DNA of 64,000 bases from positions 992,001 through 1,056,000 of the forward strand of contig NZ_CP100756.1 of the NCBI RefSeq assembly GCF_024266705.1, read 5' to 3'. Positions within the stretch are counted from its first letter, which is position 1; each line of letters opens with the position of its first letter. Of the stretch, positions 8,805 to 17,022 are shown piece after piece. The DNA comes from Natrinema gelatinilyticum. Lineage in GTDB: Archaea; Halobacteriota; Halobacteria; Halobacteriales; Natrialbaceae. Both the position numbers and the translations under genes were made by a program. The notes below the pieces were generated by a model. That model ran no database searches. It saw nothing but the letters and a program-made list of their open reading frames with translations, and was not told the origin of the DNA.

Positions 8805-8884
8805 TACGGTCTGCTGTACCGATGTACCGGTGCAACCGCGACCGTCCTGCGGGTGCACCGGCAATGACGTACAGTAGTCCGTAT
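8804..8884. repeat. 81-bp imperfect palindrome, copy 1 (centre inverted relative to copy 2)
   Basis: Two 31-nt arms (8804-8834 and 8854-8884) are imperfect inverted repeats: 23 of 31 positions pair, including a perfect 8-bp inner core CCGGTGCA/TGCACCGG and six outer base pairs. They enclose a 19-nt centre (8835-8853). The same arms in the same orientation occur at 41742-41822, but there the centre is the reverse complement, with one mismatch. Copy 1 lies directly after the stop codon of the DUF5778-like gene and about 70 nt before the ahbAB start. Confidence 0.9.
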
Positions 8885-8951
8885 GAGTGGTCCGCCGTGC
8901 GGGGCGAACCGTCCCGGTTCGCTTATACGAGCGTAGTTCCGACGATCACCT

Positions 8952-10031
8952 ATGTCCATGGACGTCGACCTCACCGAACGGGAACGGGCGGTCGTCAACG
9001 CATTTCAGGGCGGCTTCCCCGTCGTGGAGCGTCCCTTCGAGCCCGCCGCAGAGGCGATGTGCGACCGCGGGGTCGACATCGACCCAGCGGAGTTGCGAGA
9101 GACCATTCAACTCCTCGATGAGCGAGGTGTCCTCTCTCGATTTGGACCGCTCGTAAATGCGCAGGAAATCGGCGGCGCAGCGACGCTGGTCGCGATGCAC
9201 GCTCCCGAGGACCGATTCGACGAAATTATCGAACAGGTTAACAGTCACCGCGAGGTAGCGCACAACTACGAGCGCGAGCATCCGTATCTGAACGTCTGGT
9301 TCGTCGTGAGCGTCGCCGACGAGGACCGAGTCGGGGACGTCCTGGCCGAAATCGAAGCCGAGACCGGACAGGAGACCTACAACCTCCCGAAACGACGGGA
9401 GTTCCGCGTCGAGGCCAAATTCTACGTCGACGGGCCGCTCGACGGCGAAGGCGACGAAGCCGCGGGGATCGATCTCGCCGATCTGGGCCCCGACGTCTCG
9501 CCGAGCGCCGAACCCACGCTCTCGCCGGCCGAACGCGACCTCGTCCTCGAGATTCAGGACGGGGTTCCCCTCACCGAAACGCCGTATACAGACGTCGCTA
9601 GTGCGATCGGAGCGGAGACCGAGTGGGTACTCGAGACGATCAAACGGTTCGAGCGCGAGGGCAAGATCCGGCGAATCGGCGTCGTCCCGAATCACTACGC
9701 GCTCGGCTACACGGAAAACGGAATGACAGTCTGGAACGTCCCGGACGAGCTGGTCGCCGATGTCGGCCCCCAAGTCGCCTCGCTGCCATTCGTGACGCAC
9801 TGCTACCGGCGCCCGCGCCACGAGGGTGTCTGGCCGTACAATTTTTTCGCGATGACCCACGGCCGGAGCGAGGCGGAGAGCCAGCAGCGTATCGAGCAGG
9901 TTCGCGAGACCATGGCCGACTACTGGGAGGTAGCCGAGGACGATTGGGACTCCCTGTTTTCGACGCAAATATTGAAAAAGACCGGCATTCGTCTGGCAGA
10001 ACGTGCTGATTCGAACACGAGAGAGCAGTAA
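8952..10031 (+). CDS. ahbA/ahbB: Siroheme decarboxylase, fused AhbA-AhbB (Lrp/AsnC-like)
   Basis: A 359-residue protein with two tandem Lrp/AsnC-like modules, each an HTH followed by an alpha/beta ligand domain. The first spans about residues 5-165 (LTERERAVVNAFQGGFPVVERPF) and the second about 190-345 (LSPAERDLVLEIQDGVPLTE, HCYRRPRHEGVWPYNFFAMTHG). The HCYRRP...WPYN stretch is typical of AhbB/NirDL-type siroheme decarboxylases, which convert siroheme to didecarboxysiroheme in the archaeal heme pathway. AhbA and AhbB are usually separate subunits; here they are one chain. The gene is followed by precorrin-2 dehydrogenase and hemA, so this is a heme operon and not a plain Lrp regulator. The start is ATG 8952, or 8958 two codons later. 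Confidence 0.9.
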   Translation: MSMDVDLTERERAVVNAFQGGFPVVERPFEPAAEAMCDRGVDIDPAELRETIQLLDERGVLSRFGPLVNAQEIGGAATLVAMHAPEDRFDEIIEQVNSHREVAHNYEREHPYLNVWFVVSVADEDRVGDVLAEIEAETGQETYNLPKRREFRVEAKFYVDGPLDGEGDEAAGIDLADLGPDVSPSAEPTLSPAERDLVLEIQDGVPLTETPYTDVASAIGAETEWVLETIKRFEREGKIRRIGVVPNHYALGYTENGMTVWNVPDELVADVGPQVASLPFVTHCYRRPRHEGVWPYNFFAMTHGRSEAESQQRIEQVRETMADYWEVAEDDWDSLFSTQILKKTGIRLAERADSNTREQ

Positions 10032-10060
10032 CGCCGAACGTCTAGAGACCAGGTGCCACA

Positions 10061-10717
10061 ATGATTCCACTCGTGCACGATTTCACGGAGGAAACGGTGC
10101 TCGTCTTCGGCGGCGGACCCGTCGGTGCCCGAAAGGCCCGTCGGTTCGCCCGGGAAGCGCGAGTCCTCGTCATCAGCCCCGCGTTCGCTGACCGTGAATT
10201 CGGCCCGGCTGAACTAATCCGCGCTGCGCCGGCTCCCGCGGGCGTCGCCCCGTGGCTCGAGCGAGTCGAACCTGCCCTCGCCGTCGCGGCGACCGACGAC
10301 GAGGCAATCAACGAGGCGGTCGCCGACGCGAGCCGCGAGCGGGGAATCCTCGTCAACCGTGCCGACCGATCGGGCGAGCGCGACGCCGGTAGCGTCGTCG
10401 TTCCCGCGACCGTGTCTGAAGACCCCGTCGTCGTCTCGATCACGACCGGTGGCACGGCACCCGCCCTGAGTAAGCACCTCCGACAGGAACTCGAGGAGAC
10501 GCTGGAAGGGGCCGGCGAGATGGCGCGCGTCTGTGCAGGGCTACGCGAGGAACTCAAATCTCGAGACGTGCCGGCCGACCGCCGCCGAGAGATCGTCACC
10601 GATGTCGCCAATTCTCCGGACCTTTGGACAGCTTTACGTACGGGTACTTCCAACTGTCCCCAAGTGATCGAGGACGTGCTCGGCGACGAACTGTCTACCG
10701 GGGGTGAACGACCATGA
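10061..10717 (+). CDS. sirC: Precorrin-2 dehydrogenase / sirohydrochlorin ferrochelatase-like protein
   Basis: A 218-residue protein of the Met8/CysG N-terminal family. It begins with MIPLVHDFTEETVLVFGGGPVGARKARRF-type sequence, a Rossmann nucleotide-binding motif (FGGGPVGARKA), and has the conserved central part NRADRSGERDAGSVVVPATV and SITTGGTAPALSKHLRQELE. It oxidises precorrin-2 to sirohydrochlorin with NAD and may insert iron, feeding siroheme to the AhbA/B protein upstream. The stop codon overlaps the hemA start by 4 bases (ATGA), indicating coupling. It starts 29 nt after the previous stop. Confidence 0.93.
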   Translation: MIPLVHDFTEETVLVFGGGPVGARKARRFAREARVLVISPAFADREFGPAELIRAAPAPAGVAPWLERVEPALAVAATDDEAINEAVADASRERGILVNRADRSGERDAGSVVVPATVSEDPVVVSITTGGTAPALSKHLRQELEETLEGAGEMARVCAGLREELKSRDVPADRRREIVTDVANSPDLWTALRTGTSNCPQVIEDVLGDELSTGGERP

Positions 10718-12060
10718 TTTCGACCGGGGTCGTCACCGCGGCGCGAGTCACCCACGAAAGCGGCAGCGTCGATCAACTCGCCGCCGCAAGCCCCGCGAGC
10801 CAGCACGCCGCCGTTTCAGAGTTGTTGACCGTTCTAGGTATCGAAGAGGCGTACGTCCTCTCGACGTGTAACCGGGTCGAAGCGTACGTCGTCGGCCCGG
10901 ATCACGCCATCGGTCGGGCCGCGCTAGAGGAATTTTTTGCCGGGGCGGACGACGATGTGATCGTCACGACGCACCACGACGAGAGTCTCCGACACCTGCT
11001 TCGAACAGCAGCCGGCCTCGAGTCGGTGATTCTCGGCGAGGACCAGATTATCGGTCAGGTCCGAACCGCCTACGAGGACGCCCGTGACGCCGACGGCATC
11101 GGCTCGATGCTCGAGGCTGCCGTCACGAAGGCGATCCACGTCGGCGAACGCGCCCGTACCGAAACAGCGATCAACGAAGGCGTCGTCTCGCTTGGATCGG
11201 CCGCGACGCAACGGGCCGCGGCGGAACTCGACCTCGAGGGGGCGAGCGCGCTGGTCGTCGGGGCCGGCGAAATGGGGCGACTCGCGGCTCGCAGTCTCGT
11301 GGCCGCCGGTGTCGATGAACTCGTCGTCGTCAACCGGACCGTCGCCCACGCCGAGCACATCGTCGACGAAGTCTGCGAGGAGACCGACGCAGGCGCCGCG
11401 CCGCTCGAGGATCTCGATTCCGTCGCGGGCCGTGCAGACATCGTCGTCGCCGCTACCGGCAGCGAGAAACCGATACTCGAACCGCACCATTTCGACGACG
11501 CACGCGCTGGTGCAACTGAGACCGAGCAGGTGATCGTCGATCTCGGCCAGCCTCGCGACGTCGCTCCGAGTACCGGTTCGATACCCGCCGTGACGGTCTT
11601 CGATCTGGACGACCTCGAGTCGATAACTGCAGAGACACGCGAACAGCGGGCCGACGCAGCCCACGAGGTCGAGGAGATGATCGACCACGAGTTTCGGTTA
11701 CTGACGGAACAGTACAAGCGAGCGCGCGCGGACGAAGCGATCGCCGCGATGTACGAATCCGCCGAACGAATCAAAGAGCAAGAGGTGGAGACGGCACTCT
11801 CACGTCTCGGCAGGCAAGGCGTCTCCGACGCACAGCGAGAGATCGTCGAGGCGATGGCCGACTCGCTCGTCAATCAGTTGCTCGCTCCGCCGACCAAGAG
11901 TCTGCGCGAAGCGGCAGCGGAAGACGACTGGAGCACCATCCATACTGCGCTCCAGTTGTTCGATCCCGAGTTCGGTGCGAACGACGGGCCGATCGCGTCG
12001 ACAGTGTTCGCTGCCGCGGCGAACAGCGATTCAGGGATCGGTGCCACAGACAACGATTGA
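10714..12060 (+). CDS. hemA: Glutamyl-tRNA reductase
   Basis: A 448-residue enzyme making glutamate-1-semialdehyde from glutamyl-tRNA, the first committed step of tetrapyrrole synthesis. The catalytic Cys sits in LSTCNRVEAYVVG (Cys52). GLESVILGEDQIIGQVRTAY and the NADPH-binding VVGAGEMGRLAARSL (about residue 180) are intact, and the C-terminal dimerisation region is present (AQREIVEAMADSLVNQLLAPP). Some haloarchaeal HemA proteins have a C-terminal disordered tail, as here (about residues 415-448). It is the third gene of the ahbAB-sirC-hemA operon. Confidence 0.97.
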   Translation: MISTGVVTAARVTHESGSVDQLAAASPASQHAAVSELLTVLGIEEAYVLSTCNRVEAYVVGPDHAIGRAALEEFFAGADDDVIVTTHHDESLRHLLRTAAGLESVILGEDQIIGQVRTAYEDARDADGIGSMLEAAVTKAIHVGERARTETAINEGVVSLGSAATQRAAAELDLEGASALVVGAGEMGRLAARSLVAAGVDELVVVNRTVAHAEHIVDEVCEETDAGAAPLEDLDSVAGRADIVVAATGSEKPILEPHHFDDARAGATETEQVIVDLGQPRDVAPSTGSIPAVTVFDLDDLESITAETREQRADAAHEVEEMIDHEFRLLTEQYKRARADEAIAAMYESAERIKEQEVETALSRLGRQGVSDAQREIVEAMADSLVNQLLAPPTKSLREAAAEDDWSTIHTALQLFDPEFGANDGPIASTVFAAAANSDSGIGATDND

Positions 12061-12235
12061 TCGCGGTCCCCATCGCTTCCGCTGGCCGACCGATTCTCGA
12101 CGACAGTACCCAGTACAGATTACCGTGAAGCGGACGGTTCGGGCGGACGCCTTCCCGGCCGCTCGGGGTCGTCAGTGGCCTGAAAACCCCGTACCAGTTC
12201 CCGGCACCGGTGTCCGTCTCGGCTCGGGAACAGCG

Positions 12236-12568
12236 TTACCGATCCGCAGCGCCGTACTCGACGTGGACCGTCGGAACGCTCGCGGAATCGGGCGCTTCGT
12301 TGCCGTTCCAATCGACGAGTCGGACGTTCGCCATCTGCCCTGAAAACCGGAAGCGCCTGACGCCGACGTCGATCGCTCCCTCGGCAACGCCACAGGAGAC
12401 CACCGTTCCCTCGGCCATGGGATCGTCCGCGAGCATCTCGAGATCACCGTCGACGGTGATTTCGAAGTTCGATGGAACGCCTCGCCCAACGATGGTTACC
12501 AGGTTCGGAAGTGCGCTGTCGGTTGCGGCTGCATCAGTTCGATTTCGTACCGGCGTATCGCGTGCCAT
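12236..12568 (-). CDS. Conserved haloarchaeal protein of unknown function
   Basis: A 110-residue protein from ATG 12568 (MARDTPVRNRTD). After about 25 disordered residues it has a beta-rich domain (LVTIVGRGVPSNFEITVDGD, then RRFRFSGQMANVRLVDWNG and VPTVHVEYG) that resembles small haloarchaeal beta-sandwich families present in several copies per genome. No catalytic motif, signal peptide or membrane segment is seen. It is convergent with hemA and stands alone. The function is not known to me. Confidence 0.65.
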   Translation of the reverse strand: MARDTPVRNRTDAAATDSALPNLVTIVGRGVPSNFEITVDGDLEMLADDPMAEGTVVSCGVAEGAIDVGVRRFRFSGQMANVRLVDWNGNEAPDSASVPTVHVEYGAADR

Positions 12569-12595
12569 GCTACGATAAGCCGAGCATCCCAGCAT

Positions 12596-12955
12596 AAGCT
12601 TTCCTGTCGAGATAATGGTAAGAGTTCGTGAATATGAGCGCGTTTCGCGGACGACTACGCGGCGGCTGACCCGTGAGACACCGACCGATAGACAGAGAGA
12701 AACCGTACCCAGCGGACGCGTGAGCGCAGTTTTCGACGGCCGCGTGAGACGAAGCCCGCGACCGAGCGCGTCGATGAACTATCGGTTGATCGAGGTTTGG
12801 TAGCCGAATCGCCGTGAGCGCGGTCCGGTGCAGCCGTCAGCGTCGACTCAACTCGGATCACGGTAGCGTCTGCACAGCCCGAAGTGAACTACCCCGCCCT
12901 ACTCGCTCCCTTCGGTCGTTCGTTGAGGACGGGGGCTTAGCACCCTCTCTTTCAG
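12596..12955. other. Intergenic stretch without a supported gene
   Basis: About 360 bp between two minus-strand genes. Frames here show only Arg-rich shadow translations. The only recognisable structure is the GC-rich palindrome at 12880-12945, described separately. Confidence 0.6.
12880..12945. mobile_element. Solo IS200/IS605-type end (PATE-like hairpin)
   Basis: GAAGTGAACTACCCCGCCCT followed by a loop region and GAGGACGGGGGCTTAGCACC. The CCCCGCCCT and AGGACGGGG arms form an imperfect hairpin. Sequences of this form (GAAGTGAACTACCCCGCCC and a matching GGGGC-rich arm) are familiar to me as the palindromic ends of haloarchaeal IS200/IS605 elements and their non-autonomous derivatives (PATEs). 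No transposase or tnpB remains nearby, so this is either a relic or a MITE-like element. Confidence 0.45.
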
Positions 12956-13111
12956 CTAAACGTCAGGTGTCGTCGGACAGACGGTCGAATCGCTCGAGTC
13001 GATGGTGTGTCCCGTCGCGACGTAATGTTCGATTGCGGCACGAGAGCACGCTCGTTGCGAGGGCTCGTCGGTCCACACGGTGCTCCAATCGCAGTCGAGG
13101 CAGTACTTCAT
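12956..13111 (-). CDS. Small zinc-finger-like haloarchaeal protein
   Basis: A 51-residue protein from ATG 13111 (MKYCLDCDWSTVWTDEP). It has CLDC near the N-terminus and AAIEHYVATGH later, so Cys-x2-Cys plus two His spaced five apart could form a small zinc site. Haloarchaea encode many such micro-zinc-finger proteins, generally of unknown role. A longer frame extends to 13228, but its added N-terminus is Arg-rich and unlikely. Confidence comes mainly from the motif. Confidence 0.6.
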   Translation of the reverse strand: MKYCLDCDWSTVWTDEPSQRACSRAAIEHYVATGHTIDSSDSTVCPTTPDV

Positions 13112-13255
13112 CGTGGGTCCATCTCCGACCGAATCCCTGAGTCCCTTTTGGTCTCGATTCGGACGCGATCGATCGTGACTCGAGTATAGCTTCGACACGT
13201 CTCTGACTCGCCTCGTGCGCTCGGTCACGTTCGCTCGACGAGCGCGAAACTCCGT

Positions 13256-13891
13256 TCAGTAGAGTTCATCGAACGACTGGACGCGATAGTCCCCGAGAAC
13301 GCACTGCCCGCGGCGCTCGTGGCCGACTCGTTCGACGTGGATCGCATCGAGCCCGGCGTTCCACGCCGCGCCGATGTCGTTGGCACCGTCGCCGGCGAGA
13401 ACGCCCTGGTGGCCGTTGTGTCCGACGCCGAGGTCCGACATGACTCGCTCGACGGGATCTGGGTTGGGTTTCCAGCCCGTTTCCTCGGTACAGCAGAGCT
13501 GGGCGTCGAACCAGTCGCGAATACCGACGTGATCCAGCACCGGCTCACAGAGGAACTCCTGACAGTGGGTAACGAGTCCGACCGGTTCCTCGAGGTCGGC
13601 AACGAACGCGGCGTCCTCGTGGAGGTAGGTCTGTTCGGCCCGCACCAGCGGATCTTCCTCGTCGTGGAACGCAGTCCAGAATTCATCGGGGACGACGCCC
13701 CAGTCTTCAAGCTGGCGGTCCCGAGAGCCGGTCAGGCCGTTCCAGAGGATGTCCGCCTCTCGGTCGGTGAACTCGCGACCGAGCCGGTCGCCGACCTGAT
13801 CGAACACCTCCCTCGTATAGGACCACTCGACGTCGACTATGGTCCCGTCGAGGTCGAGCAGCCAGAAGTCGTAGTCGGGTTCCGAGGCCAT
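13256..13891 (-). CDS. HAD-superfamily hydrolase
   Basis: A 211-residue HAD phosphatase. Motif I is DLDGT (residues 13-17) with the nucleophile Asp13 and Asp15. The Ser/Thr motif II lies in EPVGLVTHCQEFLC, the motif III Lys is in TGWKPNPDPVERVM, and the acidic motif IV is VLAGDGANDIGAAWNAG. Conserved AGDGANDI and GWKPNPDP mark a phosphoglycolate-phosphatase-like subfamily; the substrate is unknown. The start is ATG 13891 (MASEPDYDFWLLDLDG) directly before motif I. It is a single gene with no operon partner. Confidence 0.92.
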   Translation of the reverse strand: MASEPDYDFWLLDLDGTIVDVEWSYTREVFDQVGDRLGREFTDREADILWNGLTGSRDRQLEDWGVVPDEFWTAFHDEEDPLVRAEQTYLHEDAAFVADLEEPVGLVTHCQEFLCEPVLDHVGIRDWFDAQLCCTEETGWKPNPDPVERVMSDLGVGHNGHQGVLAGDGANDIGAAWNAGLDAIHVERVGHERRGQCVLGDYRVQSFDELY

Positions 13892-14034
13892 CTGGAGACA
13901 CAAATAGGGAGGCCTCGAGTAAATGGTTATCGACTGTTCGGTTTTCGGGATCGATCGTTCGTCGCCGCTTGGCCGCTCACCGTTCGCCGGCCGCTCGAGC
14001 ATCCGTCATCGCCCGTTCGAACACCGGACGCTAC

Positions 14035-15012
14035 TCACTCGACTGGCGGTCGAACCCGATCGGCGTACTCGGAGACGATCGGCTCGTCGACGGGGCGGAA
14101 TTCTCCGGTCCAGACCGCGTCCGGATCGATCGGTCCCTCGAGCAGTGCGGTCTCGGAGAGCGTCTCGCCGAGGCGTCGCCACCTGGCTGGATCCTGTGCG
14201 CCCCAGCCGTGATCCCGCACGTACGGCGTGAACTGAAGACGGTTCGCAGCGGTTTCGAACTTCAGGCGCTCGATCCCTCGATTGCGCTCGAGCGTCGCGT
14301 TTCGGCCGACGAGGACATCGATCGCACGCTCCGGATCGCGGGTCGCGACGGCCCACCCGCGCGTGCTGGCCCGAATGAACGACCGGATCGACTCCGGCCG
14401 TTCGCGGGCGAATTCGGGGCCGGTGACGAGCGTCATGCCGTAGATGTCCAGATAGTCACCGATCGGAAGCTCGTCGGGAGTTCGGTCGTGCTCGCGGCCG
14501 ATCTCGATCCCGTTGGTGACCACGCCGACCGCGGCGTCGACCGTGCCGTCGACTACCTTGTGCTGGACGCGGTGGTGGGTGTGCGGATCCACGTCCAGTA
14601 GTTCGACTTCGTCCCGGATGCCGGCATTCTCGAGCAATTGCGCGGTGAGGATCCGCGTCTTCGTCGCGGAGGGCGCGACGGTCCGACCCGCGAGCTGTGC
14701 GGGTTCGGTGAGCGGGTCACCGAAGACGTCTCGCAGGGTGTAGACGGCCGCTGGCGTCTTCTGAGTCACCGCGGCGACCGCGAGCGGCTCGAACCCCTTA
14801 CTCTGGGTCGTCAACACGGCGCTGGCACCCGCGAGCGCGACGTCCGCACGTCCGCGTGCAGCGCGTTCGGCCGCGTACGGCGAACCGTGGCCCTCGACGA
14901 ACTCGATCTCGAGGCCGGCCTCTCGATAGAACCCCTCCTCGCGGGCGAGGAAGTACGGCGACTGGAACCCGTTCGGCTCCCAGTTGAGCTGGAACGAGAG
15001 CGTCTCGGTCAT
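14035..15012 (-). CDS. THI5/NMT1-like substrate-binding protein without signal peptide (1 of 3)
   Basis: A 325-residue protein (MTETLSFQLNWEPNGFQSPYF) of the NMT1/THI5 periplasmic-binding fold. LNWEPNGFQSPYFLAREEGFY is the family N-terminal motif, and GSPYAAERAARGRADVALAG matches the binding loop. It begins within a few residues of the motif, so there is no Tat or Sec signal or lipobox; it would be cytoplasmic. No permease or ATPase gene adjoins. Family members bind thiamine precursors or alkanesulfonates, or, as yeast Thi5, make the pyrimidine; the CCCFC motif of Thi5 is absent. It is the last gene of a three-gene set; its start overlaps the previous stop by 4 bases. Confidence 0.85.
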   Translation of the reverse strand: MTETLSFQLNWEPNGFQSPYFLAREEGFYREAGLEIEFVEGHGSPYAAERAARGRADVALAGASAVLTTQSKGFEPLAVAAVTQKTPAAVYTLRDVFGDPLTEPAQLAGRTVAPSATKTRILTAQLLENAGIRDEVELLDVDPHTHHRVQHKVVDGTVDAAVGVVTNGIEIGREHDRTPDELPIGDYLDIYGMTLVTGPEFARERPESIRSFIRASTRGWAVATRDPERAIDVLVGRNATLERNRGIERLKFETAANRLQFTPYVRDHGWGAQDPARWRRLGETLSETALLEGPIDPDAVWTGEFRPVDEPIVSEYADRVRPPVE

Positions 15013-16019
15013 GGCCGGCCCTCCATTTCGACGTCCGGCCGGAACACCCCGTCCGGTAGCTCGTCGACGCCGACGGCGTCCGCGCCCACGACCTCTTTCA
15101 GCCGGTCGAACAGTCGTTCCATCCCCTCGACGGTGGACTCGTCCCAGTCGACGACGACCATCTCGCGCCATCGATCTCGCACGGCGCGGATGACCGCGGG
15201 GTCGTCTTCGTACATGAGCTGTGCGCCGAGTTCCGTCCAGAGGCTGTCGTCCCGTTGGAGACGCTCGACGGCATCTCGGAAGGCTCCTTCGAAGCCCCGG
15301 ACCGTGTCGGGATGGTCGGCCAGATACGGTTCACTCGTCAGGAACGTCGAGATCGGAACCGGGCGCTCGCCGTCGGTGTCTGCGAGGCGGTCGACTAGCC
15401 GCGACATCGACAGTACCTCCCGATAGGGGCCGGATTCGACAATCTCCGGGATGATCTGCCAGAACTGAAGAATGCCGTCGACCTCGCCGTTTCGGAGTTG
15501 CCTGGTGAGTTCGACCTTCGATCCGGCCTCGAGGGGCGTCGCCGTCTCGTCCGGATCGAAGCCGTGGAACTCCCTGCACGCTGCCCTGACGAGAATCCAG
15601 TTCTTGTCGTGTCGCCTGACGACGCCGATCCGGTGACCGGCGAGATCCTCGAGTCCGTCGATCGGCGAATCGATCGGCGTAACGAGACCGCCGACCGTCT
15701 GTCCGTACGGGTGAAACGCGACGATCGGAGCGCCGTCGGCCCGCTCGCGCGCCGTCGAGAAGTAGTCGATGTCGATCAAGTCGGCGTCGCCGTCCTGAAG
15801 TTTCGCCTCCACGGTCTCTAAGCCCTCGTCGAGTTCGTCGGAGACGAGTTGCAAGTCGAGGTGAAAGCCGCGGTCGTGATCGTAAGCGAAGCGCTTGATC
15901 GTGTACAACATGTACCGCGGACTTCCGTTATGTTCGAATCGGGCCCGCATCACCGGCCGATCGCCGGGGTCACCCTGAAATTCGTCGATCGCGGCCTGTT
16001 GTGAGTCGATGTCGGTCAT
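15009..16019 (-). CDS. THI5/NMT1-like binding-fold protein without signal peptide (2 of 3)
   Basis: A 336-residue protein (MTDIDSQQAAIDEFQGD). The fold is a type-2 periplasmic-binding protein of the ABC/THI5 group: HLDLQLVSDELDEGLETVEA, then DLAGHRIGVVRRHDKNWILV and GEVDGILQFWQIIPEIVES. It has no signal peptide and is acidic. It overlaps the following THI5-like gene by 4 bases, so the two are translated together. All three proteins in this set are related at fold level but diverged, suggesting different ligands or a multi-subunit enzyme. The substrate is unknown. Confidence 0.75.
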   Translation of the reverse strand: MTDIDSQQAAIDEFQGDPGDRPVMRARFEHNGSPRYMLYTIKRFAYDHDRGFHLDLQLVSDELDEGLETVEAKLQDGDADLIDIDYFSTARERADGAPIVAFHPYGQTVGGLVTPIDSPIDGLEDLAGHRIGVVRRHDKNWILVRAACREFHGFDPDETATPLEAGSKVELTRQLRNGEVDGILQFWQIIPEIVESGPYREVLSMSRLVDRLADTDGERPVPISTFLTSEPYLADHPDTVRGFEGAFRDAVERLQRDDSLWTELGAQLMYEDDPAVIRAVRDRWREMVVVDWDESTVEGMERLFDRLKEVVGADAVGVDELPDGVFRPDVEMEGRP

Positions 16020-16057
16020 GGTGAGGTGGCTCGGGTATTGCTGACTCTCTGTGACGG

Positions 16058-16951
16058 TTACAACGGCGCGACGATGGCGTTGACCGTCGCGTCCTCGTCG
16101 ATCAATCCCCGGGCTTGCATCCAGGCGAGGTGGTCGTCGAGTTCCTCGCGATCGACTGGTTCGGGTACCTCGTACCGCGGGACCGTGATCGCCTCGCAGA
16201 CTGCGTCGACGTCGACGTCGTCGAACACGTCGGGAGCCACCGCTTTCTCGGCCTCGAGCATTTCCAGATACGTAGCGCGGAATGCGTCCGGATCGGCGTT
16301 GATATCCGCGACTGCGCGTTCATAGGCGCGCAGGAAGGCCTCGAGCAAGTCGCGATCGACGTCGTCGCTTCCGACGATTCCCATGTGGTTGTCGTACTCG
16401 AGGAGCCGCTGAAAACCGAGGTGGTCGGCCAGCGTGCTGTGGGGATCGATGAGTGTGACGGCGTCGACGCGCCCCTCGTGAAGGGCGCGCAGCCGGTCGG
16501 TCGGCATCCCGCAGCCGACGAGATCGATTTCGTCGGAGGCGACGTGTTCCTCGAGTGCCTTCTGCGCCGTATACTCCTGGCCGGTTCGCAGATTGACGCC
16601 GACCGGGACGTTCCTGAGATCCGATGGCGACTCGACGGACGAGTCGGGCCGGGTGAACACCGTATACGGGAGAGTAGCGAACGTTCCGTTCGCGACGATT
16701 CGTCCGTCACCCATGTCCCACGTTCGGCGGATGCTCTCCCACTTGCAGATGGGGTAGAGATCCACGTCGTAGTCGTCAGTCAGCGTCTCCTCGGCCGGGA
16801 TGTATTTGACCTCGACGTCGCGGCGATCGCGCTCGACTAGGTCGACTGCGATCCCCTCCTCGCGGAAGTACCCCCGTTCGACTGCCACCTTCTGTGGCAG
16901 CATAAACGAAAACGGGAGGTGGAACAACCGAACCGATTGGCGTGCTAACAT
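16058..16951 (-). CDS. THI5/NMT1-like binding-fold protein without signal peptide (3 of 3, first in operon)
   Basis: A 297-residue protein (MLARQSVRLFHLPFSFMLPQ). HLPFSFMLPQKVAVERGYFREEG is the family N-terminal pattern, and LRNVPVGVNLRTGQEYTAQKAL and GRVDAVTLIDPHSTLADHLG are the typical domain-2 motifs. It has no signal peptide. It is first in the three-gene set; a TATA-like CGTTTTAAG on the minus strand at 16976-16984 sits 28 nt before the ATG at 16951, consistent with leaderless transcription. The next gene starts 38 nt downstream of its stop. The divergent cupin gene shares the promoter region. Confidence 0.82.
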   Translation of the reverse strand: MLARQSVRLFHLPFSFMLPQKVAVERGYFREEGIAVDLVERDRRDVEVKYIPAEETLTDDYDVDLYPICKWESIRRTWDMGDGRIVANGTFATLPYTVFTRPDSSVESPSDLRNVPVGVNLRTGQEYTAQKALEEHVASDEIDLVGCGMPTDRLRALHEGRVDAVTLIDPHSTLADHLGFQRLLEYDNHMGIVGSDDVDRDLLEAFLRAYERAVADINADPDAFRATYLEMLEAEKAVAPDVFDDVDVDAVCEAITVPRYEVPEPVDREELDDHLAWMQARGLIDEDATVNAIVAPL

Positions 16952-16975
16952 GGAACTCCCGACACTCCTGAGATG

Positions 16976-16984
16976 CTTAAAACG
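16976..16984 (-). promoter_or_regulatory. TATA element of the THI5-like operon
   Basis: CGTTTTAAG on the minus strand, centred 28 nt upstream of the ATG at 16951. The cupin promoter (TACGTTTA, 16994-17001, about 25 nt before 17023) points the other way, so the whole control region of both units lies within about 70 bp and one regulator could act on both. Confidence 0.5.
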
Positions 16985-17022
16985 TTTTCACAATACGTTT
17001 ATCAGTGGTGCCGTGGGGAGTG

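Noticed and set aside
12880..12945. CRISPR repeat or terminator for the GC-rich palindrome
   Set aside because: It occurs once in this window, has no spacer array, and matches the IS200/IS605-end pattern better.
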